NCBI RefSeq assembly: GCF_000307225.1
Contig: NZ_HE978617.1
Location: forward strand, 79,180-143,179
Direction: 5' to 3'
Source of the DNA: Anaerococcus vaginalis
GTDB taxonomy: Bacteria; Bacillota; Clostridia; Tissierellales; Peptoniphilaceae
Length of the DNA: 64,000 nt
Shown: positions 17,083 to 26,846 of the stretch, piece after piece
Layout: the number at the start of each line of letters is the position of its first letter
Position numbering within the stretch: position 1 is the first letter of the stretch
Notes under the pieces: generated by a model
The model's database searches: none
The model's input: the letters and a program-made list of their open reading frames with translations, nothing else
What the model was told of the DNA's origin: nothing
Translations under genes and position numbers: made by a program

Positions 17083-18033
17083 TTATTTGCTTAAATCAGC
17101 TGTGTTTTTTATCTTTCCAGAAAAAATTTCTTTTAATTGATCTTTTGTTAAATCATTTAATTTAGAATTATCTTTATTAACAATTACTGCAATTCCATCT
17201 TTTGCCAAAACTTCTACTTGAAGCTTATCTTTTTCATCATCTTTTAATTCTCTTGATGCCATAGCAATTTGACTTACATCAGAAATTGTTGATTCTATTC
17301 CTGAAGAAGATCCTGTAGATTGGATTTCAATATTTGCATCTGGATTTATATCCTTATATTTTTCTACAAGTTTTTCCATTAAAGGAGTAACTGATGTTGA
17401 ACCTGCAATAGTTAAATTTCCTTTAATTTTTTTACCCTTGTATTGTTTTGATTCTACTTTAATATATCCTTCTTTTTCAACTATATCTTGGGCATCTTTG
17501 CTCAAAACAAATGCCAAAAAGTCTTTTGCTAAATCATCAAGCTTATCTTTTTTGAAAGCAAGGTTGAAAGGTCTTTGCAAAGTATAATCTCCAGACTCAA
17601 TATTTTCATCAGTTGCTTCTTTGCCTTCAACTTTTAATTTTTTCACCTTATCATTAACTGAGCCCAAAGAAACATAACCAATTGCTGACAGATCTTGAGA
17701 TACAGTTTGCATAACACCGTTTGTAGAATTTTGAACTACTGCTTCATCAGTTGTTGTATCTTTCTTTTCACCATTTTTTTCTTCTTCAAGTCCAACGAGT
17801 TCAATGAAAGCCCCTCTTGTACCAGAACCATCTTCTCTTGATACAACAGTTATATCAAAATCTTCTTGATTAGAATTTTTTGTATCTCCATCTTTTTTCT
17901 CATTAGCTGTGCTAGCATTTTCAGTTGGATTTGATGATCCCTCCTTAGCCTTGTCATTTTTATTTCCGCAAGCTGATAAAATCATTGATAAAGAAAGGAC
18001 CGCTACTATAATTTTTGAATTTTTAATTTTCAT
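17083..18033 (-). CDS. pstS: Phosphate-binding lipoprotein PstS, circularly permuted
   Basis: 316 aa with a signal peptide, the lipobox LSAC (Cys22) and a low-complexity linker to about residue 58. The phosphate-binding SREDGSGTR (65-73) comes first, followed by QRPFNLAF and the usual PstS C-terminal segment (to about 195). Then come GSTSVTPLMEKL (211-222), STGSSSG (239-245), MASREL and DGIAVIVN, which are normally the N-terminal half. It ends LKEIFSGKIKNTADL. All binding motifs are present, so it should bind phosphate. The start at 18033 has AAAGGAG; the ten codons before it do not. Confidence 0.9.
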   Translation of the reverse strand: MKIKNSKIIVAVLSLSMILSACGNKNDKAKEGSSNPTENASTANEKKDGDTKNSNQEDFDITVVSREDGSGTRGAFIELVGLEEEKNGEKKDTTTDEAVVQNSTNGVMQTVSQDLSAIGYVSLGSVNDKVKKLKVEGKEATDENIESGDYTLQRPFNLAFKKDKLDDLAKDFLAFVLSKDAQDIVEKEGYIKVESKQYKGKKIKGNLTIAGSTSVTPLMEKLVEKYKDINPDANIEIQSTGSSSGIESTISDVSQIAMASRELKDDEKDKLQVEVLAKDGIAVIVNKDNSKLNDLTKDQLKEIFSGKIKNTADLSK

Positions 18034-18105
18034 TATTTTCTCCTTTAATATTTTTAACTTCACAATGAATAATAAGTTATTTTTATTTCAAATTAATTAG
18101 ACCTA

Positions 18106-18122
18106 TGTAAAGTTTAGGTTAA
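18106..18122 (-). promoter_or_regulatory. Pho-box-like element before the first pstS
   Basis: On the minus strand TTAACC (18117-18122), five bases and TTTACA (18106-18111) give 11-bp periodicity like that before the second pstS. Confidence 0.55.
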
Positions 18123-18135
18123 TTTTTAGAATTTC

Positions 18136-18163
18136 TTGTAATTTATGATAAATGATATATAAT
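18136..18163 (+). promoter_or_regulatory. Promoter of asnA
   Basis: TTGTAA (18136-18141) and TATAAT (18158-18163) with a 16-bp spacer lie 39 nt before the asnA ATG. No T-box is present. Confidence 0.6.
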
Positions 18164-18201
18164 TTAATAGTAAAAAAAAGAATAAAACCATAGGAGATAA
18201 A

Positions 18202-19215
18202 ATGAAAAACGTAAAAATACCAGAAAATTATCAAAGTGATAAGAATTTGTATGAGACACAGTTGCTGATAAAAGAAATAAAGGACTTTTTCCAAATTAAT
18301 TTATCTAATAATTTGAATTTGAAAAGAGTTTCAGCACCTTTATTTGTAGAAAATTCTAGCGGATTAAATGATGACCTATCTGGTGTTGAAGAAGCTGTAA
18401 AATTTACTCTACCTGAAGCTAACAATGCCAATATGGAAATTGTTCATTCTCTTGCCAAATGGAAAAGATATGCTCTAAAGGAATATAATTTTTCTATGTA
18501 TGAGGGTCTTTATACTGATATGAATGCTATAAGAAGATGTGAAATTCCAGATAACACTCACTCATTTTATGTTGACCAATGGGATTGGGAGAAAATAATT
18601 AAAAGCAGTGATAGAAATGTTGATTATTTAAAATCTACTGTTATTACTATTTTTAATACTCTTAGGGCATTAGATGAATATCTTTGTAAATTGATTCCAA
18701 AAAGAGTTAAATTGTTGCCAAATAATATAAAATTTTTGACAAGCCAAGAATTAATTGATGAATTTCCTGAATGTAAAGATAGCAAGGAAAGGGAAAATGC
18801 TGCTTGTAAAAAATACAAGGCAATATTTTTAATGCAAATTGGAAAAGTTTTATCAAATGGTAAAGTTCATGATTTAAGAGCTCCTGATTATGATGATTGG
18901 AATTTGAATGGAGATATTTTAGTTTACAACCCTGTTTTAGATGAAGCTTTGGAATTATCTTCAATGGGAATAAGAGTCGATTCAAATACTTTAAAGGAAC
19001 AATTAAAAATTGCTAATTGTGAGGAAAGATTAAATTTAAAATATCACAAATTATTGGCAAATAATCTCTTACCACAAACCGTTGGTGGTGGAATTGGTCA
19101 ATCAAGACTTTGTATGTTCTTTTTACAAAAAGCTCACATAGGAGAGGTTCAAGTTTCATATTGGCCAGATGAAATGAGAGAACAATTGAAGAAAGAATCT
19201 GTTATTTTATTATAA
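18202..19215 (+). CDS. asnA: Aspartate-ammonia ligase (asparagine synthetase A)
   Basis: 337 aa, the usual AsnA length. It makes asparagine from aspartate, ammonia and ATP through an aspartyl-AMP intermediate, in the class II aaRS-like fold. Recognisable blocks are RVSAPLFVE, HSLAKWKRYAL, DMNAIRRCE, FYVDQWDWEK, DYDDWNLNGDI and the C-terminal GGGIGQSRLCMF. The ATG follows TAGGAGATAAA. It is one of the few plus-strand genes here and ends in a perfect bidirectional terminator shared with recQ. Confidence 0.96.
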   Translation: MKNVKIPENYQSDKNLYETQLLIKEIKDFFQINLSNNLNLKRVSAPLFVENSSGLNDDLSGVEEAVKFTLPEANNANMEIVHSLAKWKRYALKEYNFSMYEGLYTDMNAIRRCEIPDNTHSFYVDQWDWEKIIKSSDRNVDYLKSTVITIFNTLRALDEYLCKLIPKRVKLLPNNIKFLTSQELIDEFPECKDSKERENAACKKYKAIFLMQIGKVLSNGKVHDLRAPDYDDWNLNGDILVYNPVLDEALELSSMGIRVDSNTLKEQLKIANCEERLNLKYHKLLANNLLPQTVGGGIGQSRLCMFFLQKAHIGEVQVSYWPDEMREQLKKESVILL

Positions 19216-19217
19216 AT

Positions 19218-19261
19218 TTGAAAATTAAAAGAGGACTTTTTAGTCCTCTTTTAATTTTCAA
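19218..19261. terminator. Bidirectional terminator between asnA and recQ
   Basis: A perfect 20-bp inverted repeat (19218-19237 and 19242-19261) with a TTTT loop carries A/T runs on both sides, so it serves both convergent genes. The recQ stop codon lies inside it. Confidence 0.9.
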
Positions 19262-21036
19262 ATTCAATAATTTTACTAATAAACAAGTCTCCATATTGAA
19301 TTAATTTCTTTTCGCCTACACCTTTTATTTTCAAAAAATCTTTTTCGTTTTTTGGTTTTAATTTTGCCATATCTATTAAAGATGCATCGGAGAAAACTAT
19401 AAATGGTGGAATATTTCTTTTTTTGGAAATTTCCAATCTTAATTTTTTCAAATTATTGAACAAGTCCTTATTGTAATCATCATTTCCACTAAATTTTTCG
19501 ATTTTTTCTTTTGTCTTATCTTCTTTTAAATCTCTTATATAAATTTTCTTTTTTTCAAATAAAATTTCTTTTGCTTTTTCATTTAATTTTAAAATCGGAT
19601 ATTTTACACCTGAAACCTTTATATATCCATCTGCAACTAAAACTCCTATTAAATCCTTTATGTATTTTGAATTATTTCCTTTCATAATTCCAAAGGTTGA
19701 ATAGGATTTTAAATTTTTTCTTTTGAATTTTGGCTATTTGAACCTTTTAGGCAATCAACAATTGTTGATGTTCCATATCTTTGATCAAGTCTATAAATAC
19801 AAGATAAAATTTTTTGGCTATCAAGGCTTACATCAATTTTTTCATAATCATCAAGGCAATTTGAGCAATTATTACAATTTTTTTCTGCATCTTGACCAAA
19901 ATATTCTAAAATAAATGCCCTCAAACATTTGTTTGTGTTTACGTAATTTATTATTGTTTGTAATTTTTGTAATTTTACCAATTGATAAGCTTTGTTGCTT
20001 GATTGGGAAATTAGGTATTTATTTATGACTATATCTTGGGTTGAATATAGCAAAATTGCATCGGATTTTTCGCCATCTCTTCCTGCTCTTCCTGCTTCTT
20101 GGTAATATGATTCCATATCTTTTGGCATATTAATATGAATTACATATCTTACATCAGACTTATCAATCCCCATTCCAAAAGCATTTGTTGCGACAATTAT
20201 ATTTTTTCTATCGTAGATAAAATCTTCTTGATTTTTCTTTTTGTCCTTATCACTAAGGCCTGCATGGTAAAAGGTAACATTATAGGATAATTTTTTTAAA
20301 TATTTATAGCAAGCCTCTACTCTTTTTCTTGTTGATGCATAAATTATTCCTGACATATCCTTTTTATCTTTTAAATATGATGAAATAAATGCCATTTTAT
20401 CTTTTGGTTTTCTAACTTCAAATAAGAGATTTTCCCTATCAAAACCTGTAACTTTTACAAATGGATCTTCTAATTTCAAATTTTTTATTATATCTTCTCT
20501 TACAGACTTGGTTGCTGTTGCTGTGAAGGCTGCAATTTGAATTTTTTTATCAAAAAGAGGATAAATTTGTGGAATAAGTTTATAGGATGGTCTAAAATCG
20601 TGTCCCCATTGAGAAATACAATGAGCCTCATCTACTGCTATAAATGAAATATTAATTTTTTTTATAAAATCGATAAAAAACTCATTTTCAAGCCTTTCTG
20701 GAGAAATATATAAGATTTTTATCTCATTTCTTTTTATTTTTTTAAAGTTTCTGTGTAGGTTTTTATATCTTGACTTGAATTTATAAACTCTGCTTTAATT
20801 CCATTTTCTTTTAAGGCATCAACTTGATCTTTCATAAGGGAAATTAGAGGAGATATTACAAGGCAAATCCCATCGAGCATTAGGGCTGGGAGTTGATAAC
20901 AAATTGATTTTCCTCCACCAGTTGGCAAAACTCCAAGCGTATCTTTTCCTTTTATTATATTTTCGATTAACTCTTCTTGACCTTTTCTAAAAGAATCAAA
21001 ACCAAAATATTTTTTTAAACTTTCTAAAGTATCCAT
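19251..21036 (-). CDS. recQ: ATP-dependent DNA helicase RecQ (two apparent frameshifts)
   Basis: The 3'-5' helicase for recombination and fork repair. Motifs run in order: Q-motif region [13 protein letters not shown], Walker A TGGGKS, DEAH box ([16 protein letters not shown]), motif [14 protein letters not shown] and motif [11 protein letters not shown]. Zinc cysteines (CNNCSNC), the RQC winged helix and a C-terminal HRDC domain ([16 protein letters not shown]) follow. The frame breaks at A7 (plus T7 20737-20743) and A6 (plus T6 19714-19719). One added A at each gives one continuous protein of about 595 aa. A six-frame view shows three separate pieces. Confidence 0.88.
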
Positions 21037-21077
21037 ATTCCACCTTTTTTCCTAAAAAAAATAATTAAGCCTAAAAC

Positions 21078-22076
21078 TTAATTATTTTCTTGGTTTTTAT
21101 TTGTATTTTCATCGTTTGAATTAGAATTTGAATCTGAATCCGAATTTGATTCTGGACTAGGTGTCTTTATAAATTCTTCTTCTTTTATAGAATTTTCGTC
21201 TTTTTGGTTAAATAAAATATCCCCAACATCTGTTTTAAGATTTAAAGTTTTCTTTTTGTTTTTTCCTGTCATATATCCGTCAAGAATATTTCTATATGAA
21301 ATATCACCCAAAACAAAATTTCCTACGTTTAATCTTGCATTTATATTAAATTCTTTTATGGATTCTGGAATTTTTATTTTTATATCTCCATTTTCAGTTT
21401 CCATTTTTTCATCTGACAAGAGTTTAGTATCTGAAACTACAATATTTCCAATTTTTGTACTTAGGTTAGAATTATTAAGTTCAGATTTTTTTATCAAAAT
21501 AGATCCAACATTATTGGAAACCGAACCAGAAATTTTGGAATCTTCAAAACTTATGTTTCCACTTTCTAATTTAAAATCCAAATTCTTGCAAACTAGCCCA
21601 CTAATTTTTATATCTCCAGCACCAAGTCTTGCTTTAATGCTTTCAATTTCCTTATTTTTTGGCAAAAATATCCTGACAATTTGAATTTTATTTTTCATAT
21701 AAAGTTCCTTGCCCTTTATATCAGAAGATAATTTCAAATTACCATTTTTATATTTTGTTTTCACTTCATATGAATAATCATCTTTGTAAAGATTTGTATA
21801 TTCAACATAAGGATTTGTTGAAGATTGTTGAATCCTTACATCACAAGTATTTAGGTCAAAATCTATAGATTTTAATTCATCAAGGTCAACTCTCATAATC
21901 TTTGAAGAATTATAAGAATTTTCGTTGATTTCTTTAGAAGATTTGCCTTCATTATTGGCAAAATCTATAGTTCTTGATAAAAAGAAGATCAAAGCCAAAA
22001 CAAATAAGGCAAAAAATCCTATAGCTATTTGCTTTTTATCAAGTTTAAAGCTATTATTTTTTTTATTTTTACTCAT
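21078..22076 (-). CDS. DUF4097-family membrane-anchored beta-repeat protein
   Basis: 332 aa. One transmembrane helix lies at about residues 14-32 after a lysine-rich start, and the rest is predicted outside. Residues 50-280 are a repeating beta-strand region of the DUF4097/adhesin-like type (KISGLVCKNLDFKLESGNIS, LSTKIGNIVVSD). A Ser/Asp/Asn-rich low-complexity tail follows. Related proteins take part in cell-envelope stress systems, but no LiaRS-like partner is next to it. It lies 42 nt upstream of recQ. Confidence 0.75.
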   Translation of the reverse strand: MSKNKKNNSFKLDKKQIAIGFFALFVLALIFFLSRTIDFANNEGKSSKEINENSYNSSKIMRVDLDELKSIDFDLNTCDVRIQQSSTNPYVEYTNLYKDDYSYEVKTKYKNGNLKLSSDIKGKELYMKNKIQIVRIFLPKNKEIESIKARLGAGDIKISGLVCKNLDFKLESGNISFEDSKISGSVSNNVGSILIKKSELNNSNLSTKIGNIVVSDTKLLSDEKMETENGDIKIKIPESIKEFNINARLNVGNFVLGDISYRNILDGYMTGKNKKKTLNLKTDVGDILFNQKDENSIKEEEFIKTPSPESNSDSDSNSNSNDENTNKNQENN

Positions 22077-22150
22077 TTAACTCTCCCATAATAATAACTA
22101 ACTTTTTAAATTGCTATAGTCTATGCTATCAAGGTAAAGCCCTCCAGCTT

Positions 22151-22855
22151 TTAAAGTTGGATTTGCCCTTCTTGTATTATTTTTTCAAAATAATTTTTAA
22201 AATCATCAAGGCTAATTTTTCCACGACTAAGCTCAATTAAAGAACCTGCCATTATCCTAACTTGGTTGTGGAGAAAACTTTCAGCCTTAAAATATAAATA
22301 TAATCTATTTTCTTTCAAAACAAAGTAGCAATCGTCAATTTTTCTTATTGTATTAATTATATCATTTTTTTCACTAAGCATAAAGGCTCTAAAATTATGC
22401 TCACCTTTTAAAATTTCCATTCCTTCTTGAAGTTTATCAAAATCAAGTTTATAAGTTACCTGTTCCATATAATTTCTATAAATTGGATGGAGAAATTTCT
22501 CCAAAGAAATAACATACTTATAAGTTTTTGTTTTTACAGAAAACCTGGCATGAAAATTTTTATCTACTTTTTTTGAAGATAAGGGCAAAATATCATCTGG
22601 CAAATATTTTTTAAGATGAAAATAGAATTTATCTGCCCTAATATTTTTTGCAGTCAAAAAATTTATATACATTTCATTGGCATGAACTCCACTATCAGTT
22701 CTACCACTTGCAATAATTCTATTTTCTTCTCCAGTAACTTTTCTAATCGCATTTTCTAATTCTTTTTGAACAGTTCTTTTATTTTTTTGAATTTGAAATC
22801 CCTCAAACAAAGAACCATCATATTGAATTTTTAATAAAATATTTTGTATCGTCAT
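22151..22855 (-). CDS. truA: tRNA pseudouridine synthase A
   Basis: 234 aa. It modifies uridines 38-40 of tRNA anticodon stems. The catalytic Asp is in ASGRTDSGVHA; FHARFSVKTKTYKYVI and FLHNQVRIMAGSLIEL are further family blocks. It overlaps ecfT by 4 nt. The ecfA1-ecfA2-ecfT-truA order is common in Bacillota, where it usually follows rplQ; here the block is separate from the ribosomal operon. Confidence 0.95.
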   Translation of the reverse strand: MTIQNILLKIQYDGSLFEGFQIQKNKRTVQKELENAIRKVTGEENRIIASGRTDSGVHANEMYINFLTAKNIRADKFYFHLKKYLPDDILPLSSKKVDKNFHARFSVKTKTYKYVISLEKFLHPIYRNYMEQVTYKLDFDKLQEGMEILKGEHNFRAFMLSEKNDIINTIRKIDDCYFVLKENRLYLYFKAESFLHNQVRIMAGSLIELSRGKISLDDFKNYFEKIIQEGQIQL

Positions 22856-23646
22856 TTGAAAAAATTAATAATAACTACAGTTGAAAATAAAATAAAGAAA
22901 ATCAAAACCAAATAATCAGTCTTGGTCATTTTTATTTCATTTAGCCTTGTTCTTTCCCTGCCAATTCTATAAAGTCTTGCCTCCATTGCAGTGGCAAGAT
23001 CATCGCTTCTTTTAAAAGAATTTATGAAAAGTGGAACTAAAAGAGGAATCATATTTTTCGCCCTATTTATAATATTTCCAGATTCAAAATCTGCTCCCCT
23101 TGCCATTTGTGCCATTTTTATTCTTTGTGCCTCTTCAAATAGGGTTGGAATAAATCTTAGAGAAATTGAAACCATCATAGCAAGTTCTCCTGCTGGAAAA
23201 CCAAATCTTTTTAAGGGTCCAAATAATTTTTCTAATCCATCTGTAAGCTCCATTGGAGATGTTGTAAAAGTTAAAACTGAGGTTGAAACAACTATCATAA
23301 TGATTCTTATAAACATAAAAATAGTTTTATATAAACCTTCATAGGTTGCTGTTAGTGAAAAAATTGTAAAAAGTGTTTTTCCACTTGTTGTAAATAAATT
23401 TATAAGTCCAGTTATAAGTAAAATCCAAATTAAGGGTCTTATACTCTTTATTAGTGATTTTACTGGAATTTTTCCTTCTACAATCATAAATGCTAATAAA
23501 AGCACAAAGGGAATATATCCTACAAAAGTTTCTACGAAAAATATGGTAATTATAAAAATCAAGGATGCTATTAATTTTACTCTTGGATCAAGCCTATGAA
23601 TAAAGGTATCGTATGGTAAATATTGACCTATTGCTATATTATTCAT
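22852..23646 (-). CDS. ecfT: ECF transporter transmembrane protein EcfT
   Basis: 264 aa with five or six membrane segments. The coupling-helix region contains AQRIKMAQMARGADF, including the Ala-Arg-Gly signature that contacts the ATPases, and SFKRSDDLATAMEARLY. It is the shared core that accepts various vitamin-binding S components. It overlaps ecfA2 by 8 nt. Confidence 0.93.
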   Translation of the reverse strand: MNNIAIGQYLPYDTFIHRLDPRVKLIASLIFIITIFFVETFVGYIPFVLLLAFMIVEGKIPVKSLIKSIRPLIWILLITGLINLFTTSGKTLFTIFSLTATYEGLYKTIFMFIRIIMIVVSTSVLTFTTSPMELTDGLEKLFGPLKRFGFPAGELAMMVSISLRFIPTLFEEAQRIKMAQMARGADFESGNIINRAKNMIPLLVPLFINSFKRSDDLATAMEARLYRIGRERTRLNEIKMTKTDYLVLIFFILFSTVVIINFFK

Positions 23647-24495
23647 TCTTAGCCTCCAAATATTTTTTTAATTCTATAACTGCATCTTTTACCGTATAAA
23701 TATCATCCCTAACATCTTTTCCCTTTTCTTTTAGAGCTTTCATAAATTTTGTAACTTGGGGAATATCAAGTCCTATTGACAACAAATCTGTTTTTGTAAA
23801 GGTATCATAGGTTGATTTATCAGAAAAAACTTCTCCCTTGTTCATAACAATAACCCTATCAACATATTTTGCTACATCTTCCATAGAATGTGAAACTAAA
23901 ACAATTGTAAGTTCTGGATCATTGTTGTACAATTTTAAAATTTCTCCAAAAATATCATCTCTTCCTTTTGGATCAAGTCCTGCTGTAAGCTCATCTAAAA
24001 CCAAAACTTTTGGATTCATAGAAATTATTCCACAAACTGCAACTCTTCTTTGTTGACCTCCTGATAATTCAAAGGGAGATTTATGAGCTATACTTTTATA
24101 GTCAAGTCCTACAGCTTCCATAGAATCTTTTACTCTTTTTTGAATTTCTTCATCATCAAGTCCCATATTTTTAGGACCAAAGGCTATGTCTTTTGCAACA
24201 GTTTCTTCAAATAATTGATTTTCTGGATATTGGAAAACAAGACCAACCTTAAATCTTATATCTCTTCTAGTTTTTTATTTTTTGTATTTATTCCATCTAC
24301 AAAAACATCTCCTTTTGTTGGAATCAATAAACCATTTAGAAGTTGTACAAGGGTAGATTTTCCTGATCCTGTTTGCCCAATCAGACCAATTATTTCATGC
24401 TTATTTATCTCTAAATTAATATTTTTTAGGGCGTAGTTTTTTTCTTCACTTTCTTCATTATAAATATAATCAACATTTTTTAGTTCAATTTTCAT
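23639..24495 (-). CDS. ecfA2: ECF transporter ATPase EcfA2 (apparent frameshift)
   Basis: Walker A is GQTGSGKST, the Q-loop FQYPENQL, the signature LSGGQQRR and the switch SHSM. Walker B reads VLDELTAGLDP, with Leu where Pro is usual (DEPT). The frame breaks at A6 (plus T6 24271-24276). An extra A gives KKTRRDIRFKVGLVFQYPE, and the protein is then about 285 aa, the normal length. It overlaps ecfA1 and ecfT. Confidence 0.88.
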
Positions 24496-25325
24496 ACTAG
24501 CTCCAAAAATTCTTCTATATTTAAAGGCAATTTTTCAAATTTGTAGCCCTCTTTTTCAAGTTCGTAGGCAATTTCTGTAACTTGGGGAACTGTTAAACCC
24601 AAATCTTTCATCTCTTTTACCTTTGAAAAAACTTCTCTAGCACTTCCTTCGAGAGCTTTTTTCCCTTTATTTAAAACAATTATCCTGTCTGCAAGGGCTG
24701 CTTCTTCCATATAATGAGTTATATGAACAATTGTTTTTTTATATTTTTTGTTCAAATCTTGTATTATGTTCATTACATCAACTCTTCCTTGAGGATCAAG
24801 CATAGCTGTTGGTTCATCAAATATAATACAATCTGATAACATCGCTATAACTCCTGCTATAGAAACTCTTTGTTTTTGACCTCCTGAAAGGGCTGATGGA
24901 GATCTTTTTACATAATCTTGCATACCTACAAGTTTTATTGCCTCGTCAACTCTTTTTCTCAATTCCGGATTTTTTACTTGTAAATTTTCAGGTCCAAAGG
25001 CAACTTCATTTTCTACAGTTGTCGCTACCATTTGATTGTCTGGATTTTGAAAAACCATAGAACACTTTTCTCTGATTTCCCAAATTTTTTTATCGTCTTT
25101 GGTATTCATTCCACAAATTAAAATATCTCCTTTTGTTGGAAATATTTGTGCATTTAAAAGTTTTGCCAAAGTTGATTTTCCAGAACCATTATGCCCTAAA
25201 ACAGCTACAAATTCCCCATCTTTTATAGAAATATTTAGATCATTTAAGGCATGAGTATATTCTTCATTTTCGTTTTCGTCTGAAATTTCTTTATAAGAAA
25301 AATTTACATTTTCAATTTTTATCAA
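24492..25325 (-). CDS. ecfA1: ECF transporter ATPase EcfA1
   Basis: 277 aa. Walker A GHNGSGKST, Q-loop FQNPDNQMV, signature LSGGQKQR, Walker B IIFDEPTAMLDP and switch ITHYM are all intact. It pairs with EcfA2 to drive vitamin and metal uptake. It is the first gene of ecfA1-ecfA2-ecfT-truA. Confidence 0.95.
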   Translation of the reverse strand: MIKIENVNFSYKEISDENENEEYTHALNDLNISIKDGEFVAVLGHNGSGKSTLAKLLNAQIFPTKGDILICGMNTKDDKKIWEIREKCSMVFQNPDNQMVATTVENEVAFGPENLQVKNPELRKRVDEAIKLVGMQDYVKRSPSALSGGQKQRVSIAGVIAMLSDCIIFDEPTAMLDPQGRVDVMNIIQDLNKKYKKTIVHITHYMEEAALADRIIVLNKGKKALEGSAREVFSKVKEMKDLGLTVPQVTEIAYELEKEGYKFEKLPLNIEEFLELV

Positions 25326-25354
25326 TTTTTCTTCCTTTCAATTATTTTAAACAC

Positions 25355-25389
25355 AAAAAGTGACTATCTAAAAATAGATAGCACTTTTT
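25355..25389 (-). terminator. Terminator of the L,D-transpeptidase gene
   Basis: AAAAAGTG/CACTTTTT and CTATCTA/TAGATAG arms with one bulged A lie right after the stop codon, followed by T-rich sequence on the minus strand. Confidence 0.8.
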
Positions 25390-25394
25390 AAAAA

Positions 25395-26794
25395 TTAATA
25401 TAACATATTTGGTGAGTAATTTGTTGATGATTCATAAACTACTACTGGTGTGTTCATTTTTACAAGTGAGAATAATTTTTTCACTTGATCTGGTGGCATA
25501 TTTACACATCCATTTGAGCCTGAATATAAATAATAATTTGATCCAAAAGTACTTCTCCAACCAGCATCATGTAGTCCTTCTCCATCCCATCCTATTGGCA
25601 TCCAATATTTAACTGGAACTGAGTAATTACTTCCGTCAAAATTTGTTCCTTTTAAATCTTTATTAGTTTCTTTTGAAAGAATAGAACCTACTCCAATATT
25701 TGTAAAGCCTTTGTTTGCTACATCTCCTGTTACTACCGGAGTTGAAAGCATAAGTTGTCCATTTTGATAATACCATAAGTGTTGTCTTGAAAGATCAACT
25801 TCAACATAGGTATCTTTTAAATCAGATCCATCATCATATCTTTCAAAGCCTTCTCTTTCATAGACAGGATCTATTTCTTTAGATTTTTTATCATCGAAAG
25901 CTTTTAAAAAGGCATTTATTGTTTTGTCCTTATTCATAATGAAACCATAAACACCAGGGTTTACAGTTATTTCTCCAAGCTCTGTTGCATTGAATTTTCT
26001 ATTTTTTCCATAAGTATCTGTTTCTTCTGCCATTTTTGAAACATATTCTGAAACTTTATCATAATTTAGGCTCAATTTTTTATCTTTAAATTCAACCATC
26101 TTTGCTAAGCTTTCACCTTCTATTTTATAATCAAAACCCTTGATATTAAATTTGAAAGATAATTTCAAAACTTCATTTGATTCTTTTAAGGCTTTTTGTA
26201 AGTTTTTATCCTTGGCGTAAACTTTTGGACGTTCATAAAATGATTCGTCCATTTTTATATCTGAATTTCTAGTTTTGATTGCATCAATAGCAGCATCTTT
26301 TAATTTTTTATAATTTACCTTATTTCCTTCAACTTCATCTTTGATTTTAAATTCTTTTCCATCAAATTCTAATTTTGCATCTTCTGATTCTACAACATTG
26401 TTCATAAAAGGAGAAGATTTTAAAATTTCGTCAAGTTTACCTTCATCGAAGTTTACCTTGTAATCAAAATTAAAATTTTCTTTTGTTATAAAGCTTATTG
26501 GCCATTTTAAAGGATTTTGATCAAGGCTTGCTCCATTTGGAATATTAGCCTTGTAGTCTACATCTTTTGAATTAAAACTTAATTCTCTTTCATCTAAGCC
26601 TTGAAATTTTATGTCAAAATCTCCAACACTATCTCCTATTACGGATGCTTTTGGAGCATACGAAACATCTTTTCCATTTACATGGGTGTTTGGTAAACAC
26701 ACAAAGCTAAATAAAACTGTACCTATTATATATATTCCTATAATAACGCCTGCGATTGTAATAATTATTTTTTTGATTTTTTTTCTGTTTGCAT
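25395..26794 (-). CDS. L,D-transpeptidase with PG_binding_4-like domain (apparent frameshift near the start)
   Basis: The protein has a cytoplasmic KKIKK patch, one N-terminal membrane anchor and a peptidoglycan-binding-4/VanW-like extracellular region (residues ~40-310). A C-terminal YkuD catalytic domain carries HDAGWR and SGSNGCVNMPP with the nucleophile Cys. It forms 3-3 crosslinks in peptidoglycan. The open frame begins only at 26702. One extra A in the A8 run (plus T8 26777-26784) connects it to an ATG at 26794 behind AGGAGG, restoring the anchor. Full length is about 466 aa. Confidence 0.87.
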
Positions 26795-26846
26795 ATAATT
26801 TAATGCCTCCTAATAACTGTAATTATATTACCACTTAAATATCAAT

